Shown in pieces: positions 29,481-43,524 of a stretch of 64,000 nucleotides of DNA (position 1 is its first letter; every line of letters begins with the position of its first letter). The notes below the pieces were generated by a model that was not told the origin of the DNA, made no database searches, and saw only the letters and a list, made by a program, of their open reading frames with translations. The position numbers and the translations under genes are program-made. Source of the stretch: Neocallimastix lanati (nom. inval.) (lineage: Eukaryota; Neocallimastigomycota; Neocallimastigomycetes; Neocallimastigales; Neocallimastigaceae); contig JACVTC010000002.1 of NCBI GenBank assembly GCA_016946835.1, positions 1,849,501 through 1,913,500 on the forward strand, written 5' to 3'.

Positions 29481-31145
29481 ATTTTTTTTTTTTTTTTTTT
29501 TAGACAGGGAAGAGAATACACTTCCATAACTTTATTAATTTTATTTTAAAAAATACATGTAGGTGAAAAGTACATTTGAAATTAAAAATAAAAAATTTAA
29601 AAAATAAAAAAATAAAAAAGCTAGAAAATACTATGTATTTCGGCAAGTTGTACTATGCGGGAATTTTTCCCTTCCTAACAAATAAAAAAGAAATAAAACC
29701 TAGAAGTAACATCTTTATAATAGATAGTGTGGTGTCCACTAAACTCTCCCCAGGTTCATCATTTATTGAATTACTAGGGCGAGATTCATCCTTCATAGAA
29801 ATAGATGATGATCCTGTATTATCATTATGCCTTATCAGTACGACGTCAACGCTCTTGGATAAGTTTGGTATTTTGCAATACCTATCAAATAATAGCTCAA
29901 ACGAACTACTTATGATAGGCATTGCTCTTGTTAAGAATTCCGCCAAGCCCACAATTTTTGGAACAGGTGACTCAGATGAACCTTTGAAAAGTAGTTCATT
30001 TAATTGTCTCTGTTCCCCACTATCGAAATGTAGCTCATTTAAAACTAAAGTCCCACCAAGAAGGAACAAGTATATATAATGATTGATATAATCTTCAAAA
30101 TCAGAAATAGAGTCATAGGAAGAAAGAGGATTAAACACTCTAATCTTCCTAAGGAATAAAACATAAAGATCATCGATGAAATTTAAAGAATTCCATCTAA
30201 GAGATGCAAGAGCATCGCATTTAAAAATCCAATGTTCAAAAGATTATTTATCTTCACCACAACAGGGGCAAGACTTTGGACAATCTTCTGAAACTCTACC
30301 CATTCTAATAGCAATAGTAGTACTGTATTTATAACCACAGCGTAAACGTATAATCCACGAAAACCCTAAGTTGAATTGGGGATATTTTAAGCTAAGCATA
30401 ATTATAGCTTTATTGTTTGAGAACTTATTACAATCGTAATTTTGACCTTTAATACCTTGAAATTTGGCAACTGATTTCCAGTAACGTTCTAAAATATCGT
30501 CATATTTTTCACATTTATATTTTTTGATTTTTTTATACAGTGTTCTAGATTCTTTAGTCCAGGAATAATAAGGCATTTTGGGAATAGATTTAATAAGATC
30601 CTTTATAATACAGTTTGATTTACTCCATTTTGCAAATGATTTAATCTGTAAGGCTGCGCAGACACCAGCAATAGGAGGGATGCTTAGATCTCGAGATAAA
30701 GCATAAGTACTCATAGTAGAATTATATCTAATATAGTCATTGTTTTCTGAACTTGTTTTACCATTTTTAGAGAAGGAGCCGATACACCAAAATAGACCAG
30801 TATTAATTAATGTTTGAATTCTGGCCGTTCTAGATTTGTTTGAATCAAGTAAAGGAGAATAATAAATTACTTTACTAAAAACAAGGGATTGAAGAACTTT
30901 TTTCTTGTATGCAATAGGGATAAGTTTATTTGAGAAGAAACGTGTAAATGAAAGAAGGGATATTCTAACTTTAAAATGCAGGAATACCAAGATAAATATA
31001 ACTAGAAACTTTAGGAATAACATTCATTCCTAAATAGAAGATTGGGTCACTATAGTTTGGAGGAGATTGGAAGTTCATTGGTTTTATAACCATAGTAGCA
31101 CATTTTTCAATACCAAAAGTCATTTCATTTAAATTAACCCATTTG

Positions 31146-31146
<1 letters not shown>
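29481..31146 (-). mobile_element. 5'-truncated LINE (RT thumb to C-terminal zinc domain, copy 2)
   Basis: Minus-strand reading: FGIEKCATMVIKP and DPIFYLGMNVIPKVSSYIYL (31020-31140), then after a frameshift KVLQSLVFSKVIYYSPLLDS, KSRTARIQTLINTGLFWCIG, LSIPPIAGVCAALQIKSFAK and CPCCGEDK. One TAA at about 30241-30243 separates this from SFEHWIFKCDALASLRWN, completing the C-C-H-C zinc motif usual at the end of LINE ORF2. A long 3' tail follows in frame (for example LLGGTLVLNELHFDSGEQRQ) to about 29653. The 3' end is tagacagggaagagaat beside poly(T) (poly(A) in element sense) at 29481-29500. The 5' side stops at a long poly(A) on the plus strand. It lacks endonuclease and RT catalytic domains, so it is dead. 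Confidence 0.85.
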
Positions 31147-31191
<45 letters not shown>

Positions 31192-31450
31192 AAAAAAATA
31201 ATAAAAATAATAAAAATAATAAAAAAATAACAAAAATGGTTAATATATTAACAACATTCTAACAAAATTCTATATATATATCAGTATATTATTATCAATT
31301 TCACATAGTATAAAATTAAAATATATATATATTAATCATAAGCAAATTTAATTACTTTTCTTTTTTATTATTATCTTAAATGATAGCTTGTTTTGTATTA
31401 CTAAGATGCAAAAATTAAACATTATAATTAATTTATTAATATTAATATTA

Positions 31451-31508
<58 letters not shown>

Positions 31509-31676
31509 TTTTATTATTTTTAATTAATAATTTATGTGCTGTTTAATATATTTATATATATTATATAACAATAAATAAAAATAATTTAAAAAAAAAAAAT
31601 AAAAATAAAATAAAATATAATAAATAAATAAAAAAATATGCCTTATTATTAAAGAAAAATATATAAATAAAAATAG

Positions 31677-31712
<36 letters not shown>

Positions 31713-31960
31713 ATTAAAAAAAGTAATAATTTTTTTCCTTCCTTTTCTAAAATAAATTTATAATTTTTCTTTTAAATTTTTTAAATTTTTTTTGAATTTT
31801 TTTTTTTATTTTATATATATTTTTTTATTTTAATTGTTATATTAAACAAAAAAACATTATGTATTATAATGAATATGAATGATTATTTAAAAAAAAAAAA
31901 AAAATACAATATATATAGTTTATTCAATATGTCATAAAAATAAATTATTAAATTAATGTT
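31147..31960. other. Spacer downstream of eIF3c
   Basis: Includes a 43-base poly(A) at 31148-31190, a (TTA)n array at 31455-31505, poly(A) at 31678-31709, and poly(T)/poly(A) runs to 31900. The eIF3c 3' UTR lies at the right edge. No gene is seen. Confidence 0.55.
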
Positions 31961-34900
31961 CTAATAATTGTTCTTTCTTTGATTATTTCTTTGATTACGA
32001 TCGTTTTTATTTTGATAATTACGATTTGCTCTATTATTATTATGATTTCTGTTACTTTGGTTTTGATATCCTTTTTGATCCTTATCACTACGCTTATTGT
32101 TTTCTTGAGATCTTTGTTCAGCTAAGTTTTCATTGGTTTCAACAAACTTGGAAAGCTATTTAATCATTAAAATCAAAAATAAAAATTATATATATATATA
32201 AAATAATAATAATAATTTAAATAAAAAAAATTAATAACTTGATTTTATTTCTTTATATTAAAAATTCACTTATATATTTAAATATATGAAATTTTCTATT
32301 ATATTTTCATTAACATTTTTACCTTTTCGTAATATTGTTGAGCTAAGAAGTGTAATTTATTTTCTTCAGATTTAGACATAACGATTATTGACTTAGATTC
32401 ATCGATAGAAGCAGATAATTCTTCCTTAATAATCATTCTACAAATTATACTGTGAACATCAGAAACCGGTAAATCAAACATTTTAGCTAATTGATCTAAA
32501 CTGATATTATCATAATGGTTTCTGCAAGTAAATATCCAAGTTCTAAGACCTTCTTCTTGAATTTTTCTTGTTAACATCTTCTTAATTTCTTCAGTATTTG
32601 GCATTAAATCCCAAATCTTTATAGAATTAATTAAGTCTCTACATTTTTCCCATTCACCATTAGCTAATGCCTTAGAAGCTCCCATGATATGTTCACGAGT
32701 GTTTTCTGGTGGACCTAATAAAGTTTGACGTTCACTATTATCTAATAATTTTCTGAAGGTTCTACTAATAAACTTCTTACGAACGTTGTATACATTTTCA
32801 GCCATATTCGGTATTTCTAACAACATACTACATGTTAAATAAATGCATTCCAATAATTCTATGTTTATGTGCATATGGAAAGGTAATTGTCTTTGTTTTT
32901 CCAATTTTTCTTGTTCAGGAGTCTTATCTCCGTAACGACTTTGAACACCTTGAGCTAATAATTCCTTAACCTTTTGACCATTTTGAATTTCTTGTAGGCA
33001 TTGGTTTGATTCACGAATCATACCACAACGGAAAGCACAAAGACCTAATTGAACAATAGCACGGTTGTAAATGATTCTAGTATTAACATCAGTGTTGTCA
33101 ACGTGTTCTTGGATATGAGACATTAAAAGTAAATCACGAGCACTAGTGTATCTGTCATGTAAGGCATCGTGGTATATATGATATAATAAAGCACGTGAGC
33201 GTAAGCGTTCATCATCTTGCTTGTAAATCTTTACACATAATTCATAAACAAGTTTTTCTGGATCAATTTTTTCGGTCTTAGCAATAACTTCATTAGCTCT
33301 AATGTTTTCTTCAAGAATGCTTATAACATTAACTGGCTTATAGTAAATATGTTCAATTCTTCTAATAACAATTGAAGGAATCTTTTCAGATAATTTAGCT
33401 CTTTCTAAATAAATTTGAGCCCTAACAATTAATTCATAAAGTAATTGTTCATCCTTCATTCTTTCAATGTATTCAGTAGTGTGTGGATCAGTATTTTGAA
33501 GAGAACGAGTGAATTCTTCATCAATACGATCAATAAATGAATTAATGCTTCCTGCAATAGCAACTTCCTTTCCATCTGCAAGAAGTTCTTCTATTTCTTC
33601 AGAACTTTTCTCTTCAGAGGTAATTTCCTTAACAATAATTTGAGGATTCTTTTCTAATAATTCTAATAATTCCTTAATATAGTTGGTAACGGTAGTCCAA
33701 ATTTCATTATTTAATGAATTACCAATACCAGAAACGTAATCAAATTGGAATGGAATTAAAACTAATAAAACCTTAATCTTTTGATATGGGGTCTTACAAA
33801 TCTTTAACATTTTAACTAAAGTACTGCTTTGTTCATTCTTATTAGTACCCTATTTTTATTAAATATTTATTTATAATTTTTTAATTAATATTTTATTAAT
33901 ACCAATGTTTATATAACTTTTTTCCTTCTATTTTTATTGTTTTATTTTTAAAAAAAAACCCTTACCTTCTTACCACGAGTATTAACAATTTCAGCTAATT
34001 TTTCGAAAAGATTTTCGGTAGTAATTTGAATTTCCTTACCACCTTTTCCTATAATAGTAAATGATTCAGTTTCATCTAAAGGCTTAACTTCTCTTGATTT
34101 TTCTTCAGTTTTCTATAATATATTTAAATTTTTATATAACAAACTTAATAAATAAATTTTTCATTTTTAATTTATATTTATTAATGATTCTTACTTCTTC
34201 CTTAACAGCTTCAGCTTGAGTAGCACCCTTTAAACGTAATTTTAAATAAATATTAATTAAATGAACATAATTTTTATAATAACCAATTATTTATATATAT
34301 ATATTCTATCTTTGTTTACTTACTGATCTATATTTTTGAATTTCAGATTGGTATTGTTTACTGAACTTTTTAATACCTTGTTTAAGAGCATTGAATGATC
34401 TAGCATTTAATTTATTCATCTTCTTAACATCTTGGTTAGTAATTAATTGTATCTTATCATCTAAATTAACAAGAATTGCAGTAAGGAAAGTTGGGACACC
34501 TTCTCTTCTAATAATATTGTTACCCTTTTGAACAGCCTTTGTTAATTTATCATATTCTACAATTATTTAAAAAAAATTGTTTTTTCCAAGAAATTTACAA
34601 TTTAAATTACAAATACGGATTAAGTGATATATTTAATAAATTAAAAATAATAATAACTTAGTATTCAATTTTTTTAATTTTTTTATAAAAATTAAAGATA
34701 ATTTGCAAAATTCTCTATTTTATTTTCTCTCCAATTTTTCTTTTCAAAATCAATAATTCATAATATATTGTCCTCATATTCATTCATAACTTTGATATTG
34801 AATTATCTATTCAATAAATATTTTCTTTCTTATTCAATAATCCAATCAATATTTCCTCTTATTATTATTTAACATTAAATTTATATATATATATTTTTTT

Positions 34901-35356
34901 GTTTATTTGTTTACCAATTTGAACAGCATTCCAATTATTATTATCTAAATTTAATTTTATATTATCACAATGAGTTTGAATTTCTTCGAACTTCTTATCC
35001 TTAACTGATTTAACAACCTTTCTTTCTTCATCTTCAGAAGATGATTCATCTGAAGAATCACCACCTCTCATAAAACGATTAGCTGGTCTTCTTTCTTCTT
35101 CAGATTCACTTTCACTTTCACTCTCACTTTCGCTTTCACTTTCGCTTTCACTTTCACTTTCACTTTCTGATTCTTCAGAGGATTCTTCTTCTGAAGAGGT
35201 TTCTTCTTCAGAAGAGGTTTCCTCTTCAGAGGAACTTTCTTCTTCTGAAGTGTATTCAGATTCTTGAGAGGATTCTTCACTGGAAGAAACGATGGAATCG
35301 TCATCAGAATCATCATCAGAACCCTTTCCTTTACGACGGAAAAATCTTGAAGACAT
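31961..35356 (-). CDS. NIP1: Translation initiation factor eIF3 subunit c
   Basis: Core subunit of eIF3, which assembles the 43S pre-initiation complex. Six exons: 34915-35356, 34324-34556, 34195-34227, 33966-34112, 32323-33849 and 31961-32155 (2577 nt, 858 residues; yeast 812, human about 913). The N-terminus MSSRFFRRK leads into an acidic Ser/Glu/Asp tract that includes a pure SE dipeptide repeat (about residues 20-90). The middle (DKLTKAVQKGNNIIRREGVP, TILVNLDDKI-like text) and NLFEKLAEIV match the family. The last large exon carries the conserved body and the C-terminal PCI domain (LRTWIFTCRNHYDNISLDQL). The final exon adds a basic Asn/Arg/Gln-rich tail (NRNHNNNRANRNYQNKNDRN), likely RNA-binding. 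The start is the first ATG and gives the canonical N-terminus. Confidence 0.95.
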
Positions 35357-36232
35357 ATTGAAATTATATACTATTCCCTTATTAAAATCCCTTACAAATA
35401 AACTGTCAAAGATTAGAAAATATTATAATTTTCTAAAATCCAATTTTAAAAATTAAAATTAAATATAATAAATAAATAATAAAATATTATTAAAAACCTA
35501 TTTAATAATATCTTTATTATAATGTATATTTAATTGTGAGCGATATTACAAAAAAAAAAAAAATTATAATTTTTATAATATTTCTCCAACATCCAATAAT
35601 ATTATAGTATTTAATACAATATCTTTTAATTATTATGAAAGTATAATATATAATGGTCACGTGTACATTTTTGCAAGCCTTCAATCAAAATCCAATCAAG
35701 GTTAAATCAATTTATAGAAAACTTTATTAATATATATTATACTCTTTACATTTTTAAAATAATGTACAATTTTACTTCTATATTTATAAAGCATATATTG
35801 AAATATACTGTGTTTAATATATCAAAAATTGAAAAAAAAAAAAAAAAAAAAAAAAATTAATTTATAAAAGCTTATTTATTAGACTAATATGTTAAATGTA
35901 AACAAAAATAATAAAATATAAATTTATAAATTTTAGATGGTCATATATAAATATATATTATTCAATCTATTAAATTTTAAATAAATAGTGTAGATTACAA
36001 TGTTTTATAAACTTTTACTTTTTTGTGAATTTTTAACAAATATTCCTTTTTTAGTATTCTCTATTACAAATAACCCTATATAATATATCTTATTATTTTA
36101 AATGATTATATTTATATAAATAAGCAAATAGAAAAATTCTTATATTTATTCCTCTATTTATTCCCATATTTATTTATTGTTAGTACTCATCAATACTAAT
36201 AAATGATATTAAAAAGAATATTTATTTATTTT

Positions 36233-36263
<31 letters not shown>

Positions 36264-36622
36264 TTTTTTATTTATTAAATTTTTATTTCATATATTAATA
36301 TCATTTTATCTTGACATTGTTATTTTTTTTTTTTGGTTTTGTTTTGTTTTTTTTTTTTTTATTTTAATATTTGATACAAATTATTTATAAAATGTTATTA
36401 CTCAAAATAAATACCATTAAAAAAAAAGGAAGTATTATAATTTTATTATTATTACTTTTAAAAAGATTAAAAAAAAATTTTTTTTTTCAAAATTATTACA
36501 AAAAAAAAATTAATATAACAAAACTTTTTAATTTAATTAATAGATACGATTTATGGGAAAAAAATAACAATAAATAAAGAAAATAAATTTATATATATAT
36601 AAATATAATAAATATATATAAA
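35357..36622. promoter_or_regulatory. Intergenic region, eIF3c promoter side
   Basis: This 1.27-kb stretch separates the eIF3c start from the 3' end of the HECT-ligase gene. CCAAT occurs near 35593 and 35692, and an E-box-like CACGTG lies at about 35657-35662. These are candidates only; in such A/T-rich DNA they stand out but are unproven. It also holds poly(A) at 35833-35856 and a (TTTA)n block at 36230-36268. A Lys/Ile/Leu-rich open frame at 36371-36577 is dismissed. Confidence 0.35.
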
Positions 36623-37138
36623 TTATGATAAATGGAATGATCCTCTTCCTTCTTTGATAGCAGTAGTTAATCTTTCCTTTAATATTTCTTTAGTTTTATA
36701 GTCTGGTAATTTAAGATAGTTAGCACATGTCATAACACTTGGTAAGAAATCATCTGGGTTTTCATCAGAATTTGTAGTCTTACAAACAACAGTAAAGGGG
36801 GGATTTAAGTTTTTAAATCCTCCTAATGGTAATCTGGAAGTTCCTGTAATAAATTCTAAGAATTCTTTCTTTTCTTCGTTATTCATTTCAGACATAACTT
36901 CAATTAAATTAATAACGGATTGACTTTTCATTGAATAACCATGATCTGCTTTTATGGTTTTCATTAAAGCTACAAGAAAAAAATTAAATAAATAAAATTA
37001 TGTATATAATATTAATTAATAATTATTTAGTAATAAATTAATAAATAAAAATATAATATATATATAATTATTATATAATAAATATTTATTTAATGATTTC
37101 ACAAATTAATATTTATAAAATAATGATAAATCAATATT

Positions 37139-37186
<48 letters not shown>

Positions 37187-40100
37187 CATACTTTCTTTAG
37201 ACCAATCTTCTTCATTGCTTGATACCATTTGAAGTAATTCTTTTATATCAAATATTTGTAAATCTGTTATCAAGAAAACCTTATTAAAGCCCTCTCTAAA
37301 TGCCTTAACCTGTTTATATATACCACAACATAGAGTAAAGTCTATAATTTTTATTATATATTCTTCTAAATTATTAATATTTACTGAAACATTCTCACCA
37401 TCAGGTATCAATTCAATATCTGAATAACCTGGTAATGTAAAGTCAAGGCATAAATCTTCAATTTTAGCACCATCAACTTTAATTGATTTTATATCATCTT
37501 CAGATTTTTCTTCTTGTATATATTGATCCCTGATTTGTATGTATTTCATTAAATGTCTTAATGACTTTGCTAAATCTTGATCTATCATATCAATGATAAA
37601 TAATCCTATATCCTTCCATTTTCTTAATAATTTTGGATATCTTGAATTTCTTCCAATAAGGTATTTTGATAACAATGGATAATTAACAGCAAGATATAAG
37701 AATATTGGATTGAAGGATATATTAATAATTCTTGAATCTAATAAAGCCTTACCAACAAAACTACCAAGTATATTGAAGTATTTACAGCATTTTCTAATGA
37801 AAAATAAAATGATAAAAAAATAAAATTTAAAACATATATTATTATTATTTATTATTATTTATTATTTTAAATATAGAAAAAAAATTATTTTCTATATATA
37901 ATATAATTCTACTTACTTGACTTTAGATTCTGGTGCATTAGCAGCTAAAGGTTTTGGGAAAAGTCCACTCTTTGGACTCAAATAAATATTATCATTCTTT
38001 CCTTCATAACCATTATCTCTCCATATATTTAAGGATTTTTTACATATTTCTTTACAAACAAGATTATAGAATTCTAAGGTTGGACCTAGACCAGTACCTA
38101 CTTCACCATTAAATTCAATTTCTAATAAAGCTTGACTACTACAGAACATATTCATTACAATACTAAGACTTTCAATAATTTTATCACGATGAACACGAAC
38201 CTTCTTTCTTTGAATACGACCAATAATGGAACTATTATTTCTTCCATTATTACTTTGACTTTGTTGTTGCCAACGATTAATGCTTCTACTATAACCAAAA
38301 CTAGTACTTTGTAAATATATAAAACGACTATCAAAGTTAACTAAGAAGTTAAAATCTTTGGTAATCATGGTACACCAAGAAGGTAATACATGACTAGCTA
38401 CAATTAATGGTTCATTTAATTGTCGATTAAGTTTTGCCGTTATTTTAGCATTATAGAAACTTTCATTTGATATAAATTCTAATGAAACATTATTACTATC
38501 TAAATCAGTTCTAAATGATTGGTTAAATAATATACTCCATGTTGAATTAAGAGTATAGAATATTTTCAGCAAATATAATATTTTATGTTCAATTATCTGA
38601 AAGTTTTCTAAACATTTTGCTTTATAAGTTAAATATGACCAGAATTTATATAATATAATTTTATTTTTTCTATCACCCTTCTTTTTCATAGATTCCTTTG
38701 ATTTTTTCATTGATAAGGTTGATTCTTTCTTTACCATTTTACTACTCTTATGATTTTCTTTAGTATTTTCAACTTCACTCTTTAAAACTTTCTTTAGTTT
38801 AACAATATATTCATTATTCCAAACATTAATATGTGAATTATCATCAGATTTCATTTGACTTTTTTCAAAATTCCAACAGGCTGCAAATATTGTATCATTT
38901 GATTGAACTTTTAATAAACTATTCCTATCTTTTCCTAAATAAAATTCAAATGCATAATCATTAATTGTACGTTTTTTATTTTTGGTTGATTCCATTTTTT
39001 CACTTTTATTATCATTGGATTCTTCATTCTTACTACTAGATGAAGCTTCCTTATTATAAGTAGTCTTTTCTTCAGATTTATTATTTTCTTTATTTTCAGA
39101 AGTACTTTCTTGTTTAGCTTTATCATGAATATCAACAATATCATTTTCCATTGAGTTTATTGAATTTTCATTGCTATTACCAGTTCTATTTTTTCTTGAT
39201 GTTTCCTCAGTTGTTAATAATAAATCTGAAAAATTCATAATCTAGATAAATATAAAAAAAAAAAAAATAAAATAAAAAATAAAAAATAAAATAAAATAAA
39301 ATAATATAGATTATATACATTAATATTAATTTATTAATTACAATAAAATTAAATTAAAAAAAAATATATATATATATATAATATTATAATTTAAAAAAAT
39401 AAAATAAAATAAAATAAAATAATATATATATAAATATAGATGAATAAATAAATATACATATATAAATAAATATTTATTATAATAAAATACGTACTTCATC
39501 ATTATTATATAAATCATCATCCATCATCATATCTTCATAGTCATCTTGATCAAAATCATCTTCGTCACCAAAGTTTTCTTCTTCATCATCACTTATCAAA
39601 TCACTTTCATTGAAATTATCTTCATCATCATAATATTCATTTATTTCTTCATCATTATTTTCATCAGCGTTCTCTTCTATCTCTTCTTCATCAATTTCCT
39701 TAATTGATTCACTATCATTATGTTCAAAACTATTTTCTTCTTCCTCATTAAATTCACCTTCCATAATGATTCGTTCCTTTAAATAATCTTCTAAAACCTG
39801 GAAATTAGTAATAGCATGAATAGAAACAGCTAAATTATTAAAACTTTTTGGAATTTCGGTCTCTTCTTCAAGATTATCTAAGTAAAGACGAAGACTTATC
39901 TTCTTTGTTAATTGTAAAGCAGCATTATCAACATCATTTACCTTTGTTGTACCGGACGAACCACCAAAGCCATTAATTCTAGCAATTAGATTTTCAAGAG
40001 ATTCTATAACATTTGGCCTGGTTGTTGTAGAAAGTGCATTAACAATTTCCATTCTTTCTTCACGACCTAAAACATCTTGAAGACACTTTACTATGCCTTT

Positions 40101-43100
40101 TAAAGCTCCTATAACATAGTAATGATCAGTTACTTCATCTTTAAGCTTTAATGGAATTGGTCCATTTAAGAATACATGTAGTAATGTTTCCATTCTGAAA
40201 TTTAAAGCCTCATTATCAGATTTTTTTCTTGATTCAGTAAAGTAATTTACCAATCCATCAATAATACCACTCTCTTTTATTTCATATCCTGTGATATCTT
40301 CATTTGCAAATAAACTAGCTAATTTATGAATTAACTTTAAATGATCAATATAATCATTTGTAGTTTCTAAAGTGATTGGATTCTTTAAAATAGTATTCAT
40401 TTCATTTAAGATATCTAATACACTACTTCCAGAAGCTGATGTATTTTCTTCTAAAATATTTAAGATATTTTTTGAAACATTAAATATCCATTGTACAATA
40501 GTATTATAACTATAAGTAGTATCATTTAAAAATGAGATATTTTTATCATTTCTAGATTCCTTTGATTTAGATGAAGAAGCCTTAGTGTTAAATACCTTTA
40601 AAAAGCTTAATAATGGATTCATTGAATTAATGGATTCAGTACTAGAATCAATTCTATTTCCTTTTGAATTTGATCCTTCACTATTTTCATCTTTTTCTTC
40701 CATTTCTTTAATTGCTTCTAACGATTTTTTAAAGTCTTCTTCATTAGATAAAATTTCTTTAATTTCTTTGTTAAGACCATCACGAATAAAGTATTTAGTA
40801 AAATGTACTGGTTGATGAAGTAAAGTAATACTAACTAATTGTAATCCTGCACTTAAAAGTACCAATTCATTCCTCTGTTCAGGTTCTATTTTGGCTTCAA
40901 TATTAGATACAGATTTCAATATATTTGAATATTGTTGAAATAGATCACAGACAAATTTTCTAAAGCATGAACTTGTAGTTAATATATTTACAAGATTACT
41001 TATATTAGAATCTTTTTTTTCATTCTCTAAAATAAGCCAAACAATCTTCATGATACATTTTATTAAAATTTTTCTAATACCATTATTAACAGTTGAATTA
41101 AATAATTCAATTAATAACGGAATTGTTTTACTTCCAAATTCATTAAGAACCTCTGGCTTACTTATTAAATTATTCTTTCGCTCTTTTTGATCTTCATTAT
41201 TACCATTCTTATTGACTTCCAATTGATTCAATTTTTCATCTTTGATTCCTTCTTCTTCTGCATTCTCATTTTCACCACTTTCTTTCTTCCCCTTTTCTTC
41301 AATATCATAATTAAATATATTTGAATTAAAATCCCAACAATTAGTAGTTGGTAGTTTTGGTAAAGCATTATTTATTAAATCAAAAACATCTTGTAATGTA
41401 CTCGCTTGACATTTTGACATAGCTTCAGTTAATTCTTCACTTGGAATAGATAATTCATTACCCTCAAATGAAACTTTAACACCTAATACTCCTTGTATAA
41501 TGCCAATGATATGGTTATTTTCTATTAATTCCATAGAACGTGTTGGTGATGATTTAACAATATAGTAAAGAGTTTTTACTAAATTAATATGAACAGCATT
41601 GGAACTGCTTTTATTTGATGATGAAGAGGATTTGGAATCATCAGCTGGTACTAAGAAATTTAATATAGTCTTCATTACATCACTTGAAAATATTTCCTCA
41701 GACTTCTTTCTTGAATTACAAAGCCATTTAGAAATGTGAGAATAACATACAGTACAACTTTCTATTAATTTTTCATCAGAATAGGTAAGAATTCTTTCGA
41801 AAGTAGACATGGCTTCTTTTATATTGTAATATGTTTTTTCAGTTCCATATTGTACTAAACCACTACATCCATTCTTTACAATATTCATTACAGATCTTTG
41901 AACATGTAAATTATAAAAATCAATATATTTCAAAACTATTGAAATAACATCATCCTTTAATACTACTTTTGGGAAATCAGATGAAATTTTGGCTAAAACA
42001 CTCATAATTTGTTCAGCCAAGTCAATATATTCAATATTCTTAATTTTATCAGTTAAAATTCTAATTCCATCGTATCTAACGATAGCTGAAGTACTAGATG
42101 GAAGCGCTTCAATTAAATTGCAGAAGCATCTGCAAGCCATCATCATAACATTAATACTTTCTTCACTACTACCGAAATTGTCATACTCAGTAGCAGGTTC
42201 ACTATATTCATCTTTATCATTTTTAAGAACATCTAATAATGCCTTAACATATTCACTTAAATTAAAACCTTCTAAATCTGGTGGACCATTTCCAAGAAAC
42301 ATATCTTCTGTTGTAACACATAATATATCTGCTAATCTTTCCAACGCTTCAAGTTGTTCTGCTGGTTCATTTTTATTTTTAATCTTTTTTAATAATTTAT
42401 TAGCATTAGAATTCGAACTTGAACGAGATGATGATGGTTTTTGAATATCAATAATACCTAAATTCAACAATGTTTGCAAATCTATTTTTAAAATATCTTC
42501 AATTGGACTTTTTAATCTTATTTCCTTGACATCTTCTCCGACTTCATTTGATGAATTAATATCTTCATTTCCTTCATTTTTTCCTTTAGTATTTTTTTGT
42601 TCATTTAATTCATTGTTTTCTTCATTACAATTCTGATTTGAACTTGAAGCTTGAATATGATTATCCATTTTTTTTAATGATTTCGATTTCTTCTTTTTAA
42701 TTTGATTTAAATCTTCCGTACTTTTACGAATTTTTTTATTATCACTATCTTTATTAAAATAATTATTGTTTCCTTTTTTATTACTTCTTTTGCGTTTAAT
42801 ATTTTTACCTTTTCTTTCAGAATTTGCTAATGTTGAATCTAAATTTACAGATTGAGATGAATTTCCTTTAAATGTCTTATTTTTTTTAATATTTAAGGAC
42901 GATATGCTTTGTTCTAATTTTCTATTATTATTTAAAGTTATTAATTAAAATAATATTTATATTACGAAAATATAATGAAAATAATAAAAAATTTTTTAAT
43001 AAAAAAAATATTAAAAGAAAAAAAAAAAAATATATATATATATATATTCTTACTTTTCAACAGTAGGCTTGTTTATAATATCTAAATTATTATTTTTAAA

Positions 43101-43208
43101 TTTTTTCGTATACTCTTTTTCGGAATCCTCAATAAGCTTATGTTTTGTATTCTTTCTAGAGCTATTTATCACATAAAAATAATTTTATAATTTTATATTT
43201 TTATATTT

Positions 43209-43252
<44 letters not shown>

Positions 43253-43524
43253 TATTTATTAATAATATTATTATTATTATAATTATTTCAGAGTTCGATA
43301 AATTATATATATTCTCTTTACTAATTTTGATCAGCTTTTAAAATTTTATTCTTCGTAACTTCGTTTAAAGAAATATTATCAATCTTATCAAGTTTTGAAG
43401 AAGAAAGGTCTTTAAAAAAATTGTTTGAATTTGAAGATTTAATATTATTAATAGATTTCTTTCCCCTTTTGCTATTTGATTTTCTTAAATTTTTAACTTG
43501 ATTTTTATTCTTTGTTGTATCCAT
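36623..43524 (-). CDS. UFD4: HECT E3 ubiquitin ligase, UFD4/TRIP12 type
   Basis: Ubiquitin-protein ligase of the ubiquitin-fusion-degradation pathway. Six exons: 43322-43524, 43054-43161, 39495-42921, 37917-39241, 37192-37793 and 36623-36969 (6012 nt, 2003 residues; TRIP12 about 1990, yeast Ufd4 1483). Residues 1-190 are basic, Lys/Asn/Ser-rich and low-complexity, probably nuclear-targeting. From about 250, an ARM-like repeat region matches the family (MMMACRCFCNLIEALPSSTS; VQRSVMNIVKNGCSGLVQYG). The end of the large exon is a long Asp/Glu tract. The HECT domain spans the last three exons: LLEIEFNGEVGTGLGPTLEF, GKALLDSRIINI, LPGYSDIEL, and PSVMTCANYLKLP with catalytic Cys about 1970, ending SFHLS. 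No WWE domain is apparent, which favours UFD4-like over animal TRIP12. The first exon's donor falls inside a codon (TA|C). Confidence 0.93.

Noticed and set aside
29576-30079. Plus-strand 167-codon frame
   Set aside because: Antisense of the LINE C-terminal region, whose minus frame continues the RT/zinc domain.
41989-42444. Plus-strand 151-codon frame (also 40585-40815)
   Set aside because: Shadows of the large HECT-ligase exon on the opposite strand.
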